Shown: one piece after another, positions 1 to 11,200 of the stretch
Layout: each line of letters starts with the position of its first letter
Numbering within the stretch: the stretch's first letter is position 1
Source: Acanthaster planci
Lineage: Eukaryota; Echinodermata; Asteroidea; Valvatida; Acanthasteridae
Direction: 5' to 3'
Assembly (NCBI RefSeq): GCF_001949145.1
Contig: NW_019091362.1
Span: forward strand, 9,192,323 to 9,256,322
Length of the DNA: 64,000 bases
The notes under the pieces: model-generated
What the model was told of the DNA's origin: nothing
Seen by the model: only the letters and a program-made list of their open reading frames with translations
Databases searched by the model: none
Position numbers and translations under genes: made by a program

Positions 1-50
1 ATTGGACATGTTGGGGGGGTACCCCTCGGTCTCATTTCTTGCTGGGTATA
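1..50 (+). repeat. Dispersed repeat, copy 1 (matches 38790-38840)
   Basis: The first 50 bases are almost identical to 38790-38840; the only difference I see is one extra G in the G-run of the second copy. Similarity ends abruptly at the GCTGGGTATA in both, which suggests the terminus of an interspersed element. The rest of the element lies outside the window on this side. Confidence 0.6.
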
Positions 51-406
51 TCTGCCAAATGTGGTGGTGCCAGACTATCTTGGGCTCCATGCCTCACTTT
101 TTTTTTTAACATGTTTAAAAAATTTAGATATACCGGTAAAACTAATACAAAGTTTAGATAATTGAGCATCTTAAATAAAATAATCCGTCATGAACTTCTT
201 TTTTCATTGCTTTCATTTTTAATCTTATCCAAAATAAAAAGGAAACCTTGCTTTTATTTCAACATGGCCAACTTCTGAATAAGGTCAACTGGGTTGTTGT
301 GGACTGTTTAAATATTTCTGGAAAATGGCAAGATGTCGCAATGACAAACTACCAGTCCATTTCCTTTTAATTCAGCCTTGGTGTTCACATTTTGTATTGC
401 TGTCAG

Positions 407-1849
407 ATAACTAATACCGCAGAAACCGAGACATCCTCATGGCAAGAGGGAAATGGGCCAAGACAAACATCAATCAAGAAGTCCAAGAGGCCATCCACAG
501 CCAGAGCTCTCCACTTGTGTCCCGAATTCAGAAATGCACAGGTTGACGGTCCAAATAGCCCCGGGTTACACTCAGTCAGTTCTTTTGAGGAAGGTACACC
601 TCCACAGCGTGAGATGAATAGAGATGGGTATGGTGGTACAGAAAACAGCAGTAAAATGCAAAGGGACAATGACGGAGTTGGATGGGCTACAGTGACAGGT
701 AACGATGAAGTTGCAAAAGATAGGAAAACAAGTAGTAACAGAAAGGATATCAAGTCAGATGACGAGGAAGAGCCATTGGCTTGGCCATTACATTACTCAT
801 CGGTAGAGCCATCCAAGCAGGACAAAGCAATGAGTGCCAGACAGCCATGTCTGTCTAATCCAGGGCATCTGCAGACAAACTCCAAGTCTCTTCCCTGCTC
901 ACCGTTCCCTGCATTCAGCCCGGACAATGGCAACTGCCCATTCCTGGCCAACGTCTCCAACAGGCCCAGGTCACGTTCCAGTCTTGGGGTGTCTGAAGCC
1001 TCCCGGTCGCCGTTTGGGTTTTCCGGAATCCGCGGGGGCAGTCGAGCCATGTCTTCAGTTTTAGCCTGTGGGATTGAGGACAGTCTTCATCAAATGCAAT
1101 CCTCAGCTGTTGTGCCCTACGCCCTCAGCCTCTCACCCATCCCAGATTGGAAGCTTCCGCCGCCCGCATGGAAGTCTCACAGCAGTCTAGTTCGAGAAAC
1201 TAACTGGCCACTAGTCATTCCACTCAGTATGAAAGATGCCTACAATCTGTCTCATTCTCCGGTACATTTGGTCTCTGGCTGCCAACCCACGCAGACATCT
1301 AGAGATTCCTTTCCAGGTTTCTCTTTGAAAGGCATAAGCCCATCACCGAGTCTCATTCGTCCAGTGCTAACCTCATTTCCCAGGATGGCTTTTTCACAGG
1401 GTCAGACTCGGAATGTGTACCCTCAAGAAGTATCTCTTTCCACCCTCTCACGAGACCAGACACCACAGTTATCTAGGAATTTGTTCAGACCAATATCCAC
1501 AAGAAACACCCTGTCGCCGTCTTTCCCTTCAGATCAGAGCCTGTCCAGTGGCATTCTGTCCCAGTCTTGGGATCTCGGAGCTTTCGTTCCACAGGCCTCA
1601 CCACTGCCAACCCCTAAGTGCAGCCTCTCACCTCTTGTGGGTTACCCTCGCTCACAGTCTACACCTGTGATAGGTCACAAGTTGCCTCCCCAGTCATGTC
1701 ACCCATCTTCGCTGCAAGCTAATGCAATTTCACCTCCAAGTAGAAACTTCCACAATCTTGGCAGCAGCCCATCAACGATTCCTACAGGTACTCAGCAAAC
1801 CATCAGCGGAAATGGTTTGGTGTACATTTCAAGTTCTTGCATGTTGTAG
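407..1849 (+). CDS. Terminal coding exon of an unrecognised Ser/Pro-rich protein (partial)
   Basis: This is an open frame of 480 codons ending in TAG at 1847. A pyrimidine-rich tract ending in TGTCAG at 401-406 is a good splice acceptor in phase 0, so I start the exon at 407; there is no convincing ATG at its head and the 5' exons lie outside the window. The encoded segment is rich in Ser and Pro with many SP, SPxP and TP dipeptides, an acidic patch (DDEEEP) about residue 115, and no membrane segment, Cys cluster or recognisable domain. It reads as an intrinsically disordered C-terminus ending in GLVYISSSCML. A long open frame with a splice acceptor, a stop and a nearby poly(A) signal argues for a real last exon. 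I do not recognise the family, so no function is proposed. Confidence 0.6.
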   Translation: MTNTAETETSSWQEGNGPRQTSIKKSKRPSTARALHLCPEFRNAQVDGPNSPGLHSVSSFEEGTPPQREMNRDGYGGTENSSKMQRDNDGVGWATVTGNDEVAKDRKTSSNRKDIKSDDEEEPLAWPLHYSSVEPSKQDKAMSARQPCLSNPGHLQTNSKSLPCSPFPAFSPDNGNCPFLANVSNRPRSRSSLGVSEASRSPFGFSGIRGGSRAMSSVLACGIEDSLHQMQSSAVVPYALSLSPIPDWKLPPPAWKSHSSLVRETNWPLVIPLSMKDAYNLSHSPVHLVSGCQPTQTSRDSFPGFSLKGISPSPSLIRPVLTSFPRMAFSQGQTRNVYPQEVSLSTLSRDQTPQLSRNLFRPISTRNTLSPSFPSDQSLSSGILSQSWDLGAFVPQASPLPTPKCSLSPLVGYPRSQSTPVIGHKLPPQSCHPSSLQANAISPPSRNFHNLGSSPSTIPTGTQQTISGNGLVYISSSCML

Positions 1850-1912
1850 GATCTTGGAAATGTGCATGTACCACCTACCTAAACAAATCTCTTTAATGGA
1901 AAACAAATTTAC

Positions 1913-1918
1913 AATAAA
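1913..1918 (+). terminator. Poly(A) signal AATAAA for the 5'-edge gene
   Basis: A canonical AATAAA lies 64 bases after the stop codon of the Ser/Pro-rich exon, giving a short 3' UTR. Cleavage would be expected about 10-30 bases downstream. Confidence 0.55.
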
Positions 1919-1935
1919 TAATGAAATCTTTGACT

Positions 1936-4233
1936 CGACCCGCCATTGTACTGAATACTTCGAATATATTTACAGGTAGTTGTCGAAACTGACAGGATTT
2001 TAATTGATAGCTTTTGCTTTATACAATTCCCTCTTATTCAATGTTTTTAAATTGTAGTATGTATCTTTTTTGAAATGTGGTTTCGCATGCACATTGACTG
2101 AAATGTGTCCTTTTTTTTGTCTTATTTTATAATTAGGCGTCGGTTTTTAAATAATCCATACAAAACACGTGATCATTATTCAATTCTGCATTAGAAATGC
2201 TGAATTATTTCAGCTCTTACTGATGTAAAGTCATTTTGCAGTCAAGTTTTTTCAAATTGTGTATGAAGTTAACACGAGATTTCAAACTACTTATATATGT
2301 ATTACAATTAAGATTTTGTGGTATCCATTCTGCAATGCCCACAACTACATGTACCTTGAAACCAGCATTGTTCAGTATTTGCATTCCATGTACATAAAAT
2401 GTTCACTTTAATAGTTCCTGTATCATTTTCTGTCATCAGGGTTGAAATTTTGAATGCGGTAAAAACTCGGGAGTGCTGCTTTTCATCAGTGTTGACCCAA
2501 ACCCACAAAAAGATAATTTTGTGGGTTTTTTTTGTCAGCATTTTAATTTGAATTCACCGGTAGGCCATTTTTTCAATGGAGAGGTCCTGTTGTGCATCAA
2601 ACCTGCAAGGAGGATGGGTTTTTCTTCATACATGATGCCATTAGATATGTTAATAGTGTCATTTATTTTACTATCAAATATTTCTCCCAGGAAAGACCTC
2701 AGGTTTGGTGCCCTCAAGACATTTCAGGGGAGTGAACACGACAATTTCATTTTTATCTGTAAAAAGGGGGGGAACACTTTTCTTAATTTTAGCTTTGGAT
2801 GAAATGTTTCAATGTTAAACGCATTTAGTTTAAGTTCACAATACTTCAATGTAAATTGATTTGTACATTTTGTAATTTTTAATTGTGTACAAGCACTATG
2901 CAATGTCTTGCATGCGGTATCTGCATACAATTGACTTCCTTTGTATCAAAATTGATTTTCATACATTAAATATGAATTTATATTTAGTATTTTTGCCAGA
3001 ATGGTAGACAACTAGAATAGTTAGTTAAACCTGTGACACAAAAATTTTTTGAGTCGTACATGTATTCATATTACAATTTAAGAAAGCCTGCATGTAGAAA
3101 GTCATTTCATCCAATTATTTCCCAACTACAAAATTTGCAATATTCAGCTGTAGAACAAACTTTTCAAAAACTGGTGAGATTGTTCACCGATCACAAAACA
3201 GGTAGCAATGTTTGAATAAAATCAAATTTTGAAAATAATTCCCTCACGTGTAGCTAACATATGAAAAATACAACTGCTAACAAAACTGGCTAAGGAGTTT
3301 GAAAATTGTAACTTTTTTGGTTTGGAAATAGCATACATGTACTTCAGCTCTGAAATACATGTAGTAGCATGTACATCCAAAACCTGACTTTTTAACTTCA
3401 TAAAATGGCCACTCTTCATATTTTTCTTTGTCCATTACAGAGCACAGTGTAAACTGAAGTACCCACTGTTCAAATGGCAACCGGTGCTGTGTCACATTAC
3501 TAATGACTAACTTTAACACATCTATGGAAGAGAGAATTAGCCACGAGCTGGTGACTTCCATGGGTGTACATGTACACTGTATGTAGCTAGTCGCAGCCAA
3601 GTTTATCGCACACAGCCCCTAAAGTGGCTGTCAGTTTTCACGTGTTTGCTAACTGTCCATGGCTGAATAACCACAGAACCAATGAAAGAAATGGACAATA
3701 GTTCTCGTGTTCAAAAGTAAGGTCCTGTCACATTTGACAGACAGATGGGTATCATTGATTGAGCTGGTATGATGCTTAAATCAATTTCACTAAGTAAAGA
3801 TTGTGTTCAACACTTTCCGCAACATGGTCGTTTCCCTAAACCCATATGTATACGCTGCATCAAACGTCTTACAATAATGATTAACTACAATGTAAGGTTA
3901 AAATCAATTCTTTTACAGTTCAATTTCAACAAACATACACATATTGTATATTCACAATCATCAGTACTAGGAACTACATGAGTTACAGTACATGTAAATC
4001 ACAAAGCTAAATCCATATATCTATTACACGTACATGTATATATCCAATTACATATAGAAATGCATGTATAAAATCAAATACAAATGTCTTTTCCAAAATT
4101 TTACGGCACAAAATATACACAGAAAAAGCCTTAATAACTAAGAATTATTCACTTTGGTGAAGTTTTTATTCATATTAATTTATAAATTAAAAATCTAAAA
4201 CTCTTATTTCATTTGAAGTACACTATACATGTA
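1936..4233. other. Intergenic, AT-rich, no gene seen
   Basis: I see only short unsupported frames, T- and A-runs, and scattered ACATGTA motifs. Nothing has splice signals plus a recognisable product. Confidence 0.5.
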
Positions 4234-5086
4234 CAGTAAACTCTGGCTAAGTCGGCACTCTCACGACTCAAGAAATTATGACGACTTGCGCGAACGGCGA
4301 CTTGTGCTGTAAGTTGTCATTTTGCTGACTTACACGTACACATGTATCGCCTATGTACATTATGATTCCTTGCACTATTTCAATGGCTTTGATTTACCCT
4401 GGTTTATTTCTACCTCCATGGTTGATCCCAGCAAATTTGTTCTCGATTATTATCCTGCAAATTCAATAATTGATCATGTGCTCCTAAGGACGAAGCAAGG
4501 ACAGCAAGCCACTTGCATATCACATCACAACTCGACATTGCAGTACATACATACATGTACTGTACATGATACAGTTACGGTATAGAAAACATACACTCAT
4601 CCACCACACACGTGCACTGGTTAAGTTTGTTCAATATAGTCCGGATACCGGACCCGATGATTCTGACTACCCGACAAAACATAATCAAAGGTCCTCTGGG
4701 AATCTTTGGGCAGGGAACCAGACTACGTTCAATAAGGCGGCCCCCAGAATGGACAGAGCACATACATGTAGCACTAGAGGGGTTACTGGTATTGATGTAC
4801 TCATGCTGGCCGCGCGCGCACAGGACTTGTCACTTGACACATCTTGGCAACCACGGCGAAGGAAACTGATACCGACGCACGTTTTTTTTTAATGCCAACT
4901 TACGCAAAGGATATTTTGTGGTTTTGTGGAAAAGGAACCGACATGCCGACATACATGTATACGAAATGACGACCTATAAATGCCGACTTAGAAATGAAAC
5001 TTTTAATGGAAATGCATTACAGACGATCAGGACTGACTTGAACGATGTGACGGGTTACGCGATGCCGACTTAGTCAGAGTTTACTG
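4234..5086. mobile_element. MITE with TA target duplication (Tc1/mariner- or pogo-like ends)
   Basis: The left end reads CAGTAAACTCTGGCTAAGTC and the right end is its near-perfect inverse; both are followed by TGCCGAC-type sequence going inward. TA dinucleotides at 4232-4233 and 5087-5088 flank the ends as a target-site duplication. The 853-base interior has no transposase frame, so it is non-autonomous. The CAG terminus and TA target are typical of the Tc1/mariner superfamily. The right half of a second copy ends at 6307 inside the tandem duplication. Confidence 0.75.
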
Positions 5087-5671
5087 TACATCAATCTTGA
5101 CTTTCAGGAATAAAAAAAAGTTGATGTGCAGTCCCCAAAAAGTACATACACTGCATATTTATGGCATGGTGACGACTGCAAGCTGTGCTGGAGCACACAG
5201 CAAATGTTACATTGCCATGTGGTACATGTACCACAAAATTCTTGGTTTAGGTTACTCATTTTCAAGAGAGAATCATCCTAAATTTATCAATATAAAAAAT
5301 TCAACTTGTTCTTGTGGATTAATCCTTGGAGAGCTACCTGTACATGTGGGTTATTTTGGCCCATCTCAAAGCCGGGGGGATCCCCCCCAAAAACAGCTTT
5401 GCCGCGTTCAAATTTTTTAAAAACCTTTGCATGCACATGAAGAAGTTCCTTATCATCATACGACTAAAGTTTGATCTCAGTGGTTATTTGAAGTTCAATT
5501 GCACTGCAAGGAGAAGTATAAATGTTTGGCTGACCTGTCTCAGAAAAATGGGTGCAGCGCAAAAGCTCCATGTTTGATTTTGCACAAATTGGTGTCAAAA
5601 TAACTGCAAGGAGTTACTCCAGTAACTTGTAAGGGCTCAGCCCCTGAAAAAAAAGCACTGTAGCAATATCA
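4470..5671 (+). repeat. Tandem duplication, unit 1 (about 1.2 kb)
   Basis: This unit is repeated at 5673-6911 with only scattered substitutions and small indels. It starts inside the TA-flanked MITE (TTGATCATGTG) and ends at GTAGCAATATC just before a single N at 5672. The breakpoint has no transposon hallmark, so it looks like a segmental or assembly duplication. Confidence 0.85.
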
Positions 5672-5672
5672 N

Positions 5673-6911
5673 TTGATCATGTGCCCATAAGGACGAAGCA
5701 AGGACGGCAAGCCACTTGCATATCACATCACGACTCAACAGTGCAGTACATACATACATGTACTGTACATGTACATGATACAGTTACGGCATAGAAAACA
5801 TACACTCATCCACCACACACGTGCACTGGTTAAGTTTGTTCAATATAGTCTGGATACCGGACCCGATGATTCTGACTACCCGACAAAACATAATCAAAGG
5901 TCCTCCGGGAATCTTTGGGCAGGGAACCAGACTACGTTCAATAAGGCGACCCCCAGAATGGACAGCGCGTGCGTGTAGCTCTAGAGGGGTTACTGGTATT
6001 GATGTACTCATGCTGGCCGCGCGCGCACAGGACTTGTCACTTGACACATCTTGGCAACCACGGCGAAGGAAACCGATACCAAAGCACAATTTTTTTTAAT
6101 GCCAACTTATGCAAAGGATATTTCGTGGCTTTGTGGAAAAGGGACCGACATGCCGACATACATGTATACGAAATGACGACCTATAAATGCCGACTTAGAA
6201 ATGAAACTTTTAATGGAAATGCATTACAGACGATCAGGACTTTTGTCAAACGGCTGACTTGAACGATGTGACGGGTTACGCGATGCCGACTTAGTCGGAG
6301 TTCACTGTACATCAATCTTGACTTTCAGAAATTAAAAAAAGTTGATGTGCAGTCCCCAAAAAGTGCATACACTGCATATTTATGGCATGGTGACGACTGC
6401 AAGCTGTGCTGGAGCACGCAGCAAATGTTACATTGCCATGTGGTACATGTACCACAAAATTCTTGGTTTAGGTTACTCATTTTCAAGAGAGAATCATCCT
6501 AAATTTATCAATATAAAAAACTTCAACTTGTTCTTGTGGATTAATCCTTGGAGAGCTACCTGTACATGTGGGTTATTTTGGCCCAGCTCAAAGCCGGAAG
6601 GATCCCCCCCAAAAAACAGCTTTGCCGCGTTCAAATTTTTAAAAAACCTTTGCATGCACATGAAGAATTTCTTTATCATCATATGACTAAAGTTTGATCT
6701 CAGTCAGATATAATATTGTTATGGTTATTTGAAGTTCAATTGCACTGCAAGGTGAAGTATAAATGTTTGGCTGACCTGTCTCAGAAAAATGGGTGCAGCG
6801 CAAAAGCTCCATGTTTGATTTTGCACAAATTGGTGTCAAAATATCTGCAAGGAGTTACTCCAGTAAGTTGTAAGGGCTCAGCTCCTGAAAAAAAGCACTG
6901 TAGCAATATCG
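5673..6911 (+). repeat. Tandem duplication, unit 2
   Basis: Second copy of 4470-5671, bracketed by single ambiguous bases at 5672 and 6912. It differs by point changes plus small insertions near 6242 (about 13 bases) and 6703 (about 20 bases). It carries only the right part of the MITE, whose end is at 6307 with TA after it. The left MITE end is missing, as expected if the copy arose by duplication or contig joining rather than transposition. Confidence 0.85.
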
Positions 6912-7498
6912 NGGTAAATTGTTAAAGGCGGAGGGGTAGAAACTGTCAGCTCTTTTTAGGGTTAAGGACACGTACATTCCATTACATGGTACATAGGACG
7001 ATCTCAGCCTTGTTCCCTGTCAAAGAAAAGAGCTCAATGTAGAAAGATCATTTTAACTGAAATATTCAATGTGATGTTCAATGATTGGAGGCTTTGGGGG
7101 AAAAAGATTCCAGCGATCAGATCTGCCTGACACTGAATAGTACTTGTCTCTTGAATCATTTAAAATTGACAAGTATCCAACTGAATGCACATTTGATTTG
7201 AGTAGATACAATTAATAGTTAAAATCATGGCAAGAATTTTTCAATGGAAACATCTTTATGGCTTTGGAACTAAAAATCACATATAAAATCAATCCATTGC
7301 TAAGTTTAGAATAAATAATAAATATCTGCTGGCACACTGATAAAGATGATGCAAAATAATATAAGTAGAGTTAAAGTGGAATGGTATAAAATGCTTACAA
7401 CGGTGAGAAGACAATTGAAAATCAATTTTCAGGAAGTACTGAGCTGTTACTGTGTAGTGCAACCTCTACGGGTGACAGAATATTTGCATTAAAATTTA

Positions 7499-7658
7499 CA
7501 GTCGAATCTCTTCAACAACAGGTTTTTCAGACTTGGCAAATTACGTTGTTATAACAGAAACCTTGTATTATCTGGAATGAAAACAACTAAGAACAAATGG
7601 ATGGGGACCTAAAATTTCCTTGTTATGAACAGAATCTTGTATTAACGAGGTCTGACTG
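7499..7658. mobile_element. Small pogo-like MITE, 160 bases
   Basis: The ends are CAGTCGAATCTC and its imperfect inverse GAGGTCTGACTG, flanked by TA on both sides (7497-7498 and 7659-7660). Further inverted similarity runs inward (TTGTTATAACAGAA against TTCTGTTCATAACAA). There is no coding capacity. Termini of the form CAGTcgaayCTCgtt with a TA target resemble pogo/Tigger-derived MITEs. Confidence 0.65.
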
Positions 7659-7829
7659 TACACAGGAGCACCTGCACATGTGTGTAGCAAGGAAAAATAA
7701 CAGACTGCAGACATTCATGAAGGGTCCTTTGAAACTGCTCAGAATGTCAATCTCATGAACTACTCGAGGGCAGATCAAGAACCATATTTCTGTGGGGGGA
7801 GGTTTTGGGAATTTCTTCAATTTAGACCT

Positions 7830-7835
7830 TTTATT
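7830..7835 (-). terminator. Candidate poly(A) signal for TMTC1
   Basis: AATAAA on the minus strand about 390 bases beyond the TMTC1 stop codon. It is the first canonical hexamer I noticed downstream; transcript ends would be needed to confirm it. Confidence 0.35.
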
Positions 7836-8227
7836 GTCCTGGGGCATTTCTGCATGCTTACTTGAAGGAGAAATGAAATAGTCCCTGCAAATAACCTACC
7901 ATTATAATGCATTGTTTAAAAAATTGCTTTTTCTTGGGAGGCCATTTCCCCCGTTGGTGCTGTATAGGATCTGCCAAGAGAAGCTCTTGGAATGGCAAGG
8001 AAAAAGTGTGACAAACCACACGTAATGACTGCTATTTCCAGCTCAGCCATGTCAGTGAAAAACATGTTGGAAATCTACTCAATTATTTGACACGTTTTTT
8101 GGCAAAGCTACCAAGCAGTGTAAACTCCGAACACACAAAAATCACGGAACTCATTTTTGCCATGAGTTTTGTATTGCTTATAAATCTATTGCCGCTTTAA
8201 TTGCCGTTCCTAGCAACTGCTTTTGTT

Positions 8228-11200
8228 TCAGTTTACAGTACCTTTTTTCTTGAGTCTTTTTTCAGCTCTGTCGAGTTTGGCTATATTCTGTTGTAGGGTG
8301 CGGTTATCTGGATCCAGCTTCAAAGCTTCCTGGTACTGCCTCCTTGCCTGGGCGAAGTCCCCCTTGAGGTGTAGCATGGCTCCCAAGTTCAAGTGGGCGG
8401 AGCTAAGACGAGGGTTCAGTTTCACTGCTTCCTGGTAACTCTGAAAATCAGGACAGGAAATTGGTTACTGATGGTGTCTCCTACAGTTATCAGTGAGAGG
8501 AACAAGCTGGGCAGTTTAACAAGAAAGCGGACATTATTTTGGGCATGTTACCGAGCTCTATTAATAATTCACAAAAAAAAAGAGGTTTTACACTTCAAGG
8601 TAGTTGTGCTACTTTTCCACTGCCTTTTTTCCCCCAAGACTCTAACAGTTTAAGAATTACTTGTGATAATGAGGTCGGTAACAGTGTGACCAAATTTCCA
8701 CTGTTTTCATGGAACTGCCCTTCTGTGAAATTTTAGGAAGATGTGTCTTCTAGACTGACAGTCTGACTAATGCTTTCTCCGTCACATCTGTAAGGATATA
8801 CATGTACAAATGCTTTTCTCTGGGAAGTCTTTCTCAATTTCTTATCCCTGTGGCAGCTTTGGGGGATAAATGTTAATAAGTTTGTTCAGAGTTTATCCAA
8901 ATATATGTTAAATTAATGCACTCTTTTGTGAGACAAAGGATATACAGAGTTTTAAATGATCGGAAAACTTGAAAATTTGGGCAGTTTCGTTGACACCAGA
9001 TAAGACACTACGCTGTGAACCAGTCCACAATTAGATTTATTTCACACTATCTACTAGTGGCATTAATTATTTGACACATGCATTGATCCATTCATAAAGT
9101 TTCCTTGCCCTATAATATAGAAAAGGGTCTTCCACACAAAGATACTAAATGGAGGAACACGGAGCTCAAGGGTCGACTTTGTAAATAATGGAAACTGTTT
9201 CGCTTGAGAGCTGAGAATTACCCATAGAATACAAAATGTCTCCAAGCCAACAAATGAAGATGAATTAAACTGCCTTCTTGTGGACATACTAAACTTTATT
9301 GAAACTACTTCATCAGTGGAGGATCGAGGTTCTTCAGCCCAAAAGAGTCAGGGGGGGGCAGAATCCACCCCCCCTCAAATATTTCTGATATTTGCAGTTA
9401 TTTTTTTTTTCACGAGCTGAGCCTTTAGGAGTTCTGCCCCAACTCCAAAATAACCCAGCTCTATATGGGTTTATTCCATTGATGTCAACCAAAAATGTCT
9501 GGACTCGCAATTCTGTTTATCAGCCCGTATGAGTTATTAAAGTCTCTGCCAGGCATCACACTGTGCCGAATACAAAGTTAATACAAAGGCATTGTTAACA
9601 GAATCGTTTGTGGGATAAATAGTTACAATGGCACATATGCCAACCATTACCTTTGCATTTGGCATGGTAAGAAGGCCGCTGGTGGCTTTCAATGCAAAAG
9701 TATTGCAAGTCCAGAATTTTTTGTAAGACATCCATGGTTTATCCAAGGTGCTGTTAGTCTAGCAGTTGTCTACTGCAGCTGGTCCACAGTACATAACGAG
9801 GAGAAACTACAGCAACCAGTCATGGTCATGATCTAGTCAACACTAGCCACGTCACAACTGAGCCTACCTGGATAGCCTCCTGATCTCTGGCCAGTTCCTT
9901 AAGGCAGTTACCGATGTCAAACAGTAGGCTGGCCTTTCTGACATCCTCAGCATTAGGATCCAATTGTAGAGCGACTGTAGCATGTTTCAAGCCCTTTCAA
10001 AACAACAGACGATACCGGTATGTAACAACAATTTATGCATTGACGGTCTCTGCAACCCAACAGAATGCATTCTCAGAGTTCAAAGAGGTCACTGCTCAAG
10101 TCTTCATTATGACTGGTATCAGTGCAAGTCTGTGTCTAAATTTGCCGTGTAACTGAGTGGCGTTTTGACGCGCCACCTAAAAAGTCCATCTCCTTATTAT
10201 GTATCAATGCCTGGAGATAAAAGAAATGGGCACAGATTCCTTAATTGACAAACACACAATTAAACAGAACAAATATCAAACATTAAATAGCAGCATGGAC
10301 TTGAGATTTGAGAAGAGTCTGACATACCTCACTGTGTTTTCCAGCAAGTACATAGACACTTGCCAGCTGACGATGGGCCTCTGCAAAGTCTGCATCCAAC
10401 TCCAGAGCCACGTGGAGCTCTCGGATAGCTTCCTTCACTTTGCCCAGTGTCGCCAGGACTTGGCCCTGCATGACAGATCAAACAAATCGACAGATAGCGG
10501 TGGGATGCATTCCAAATTTAGGTTAGATACGGAGCTGTTGGAAAGGCTTGATTAAACACTTGCCTCCGGGGTTTCCTAATCGGGACACGTATGCTTCAGA
10601 CGCGTGGCCAGGGTCTGCGAAATTGGACAAAGGGAACAGGGCCCTGTAACAAAAGACCGTACTCCAAACAAAAGACCAGGCTGCTGGGCATTACCAACAT
10701 TTACTCATTCTCAAAAGTGAGTGATAATGCAGCCTTGTTTTGAAACAGTATACCACGGTTTGGGGGATTTAGTGCGAGTGGATTACCATTGGGGACAAAA
10801 GTGCTCCACCACCGCAGCGATAAGCCACACAGCACCGCTGCACGCTAATCTGGCCCCTATTGAAAAGAGGTCAGCATCGCACAGGTTCGTGAACAAAAGA
10901 AGGTTTCATAACACTGCACAATCTGGGCTTTTTTAAAAGGCTGCAGGCCTGGCTGAAATACTTGGGCGTCAATAGATTTTGTCCGTCAGATTAAAGTAGC
11001 CACCAGACAGTCATTTGTGTGGGTGTAAACGTCCATTAATTGAAATCATGAATTTTTGAAGAAGTTTGAAAACTGAAAATCTTGCAAATGTCCCGTTTGT
11101 ATGCACTGCATTTTTCAAACCACCCGGCAGCAAGTGGTTAATAAGCTGCTCGATGCTGAATGAGCACATGCTTGATCTCTGCTTGATAGCTACTCAATTT

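Larger units (their letters stand above)
6913..8227. other. Intergenic region downstream of TMTC1
   Basis: It contains one small MITE (7499-7658) and a possible minus-strand poly(A) signal at 7830-7835 (AATAAA on the minus strand) that would suit the TMTC1 3' end. No other gene is visible. Confidence 0.5.
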
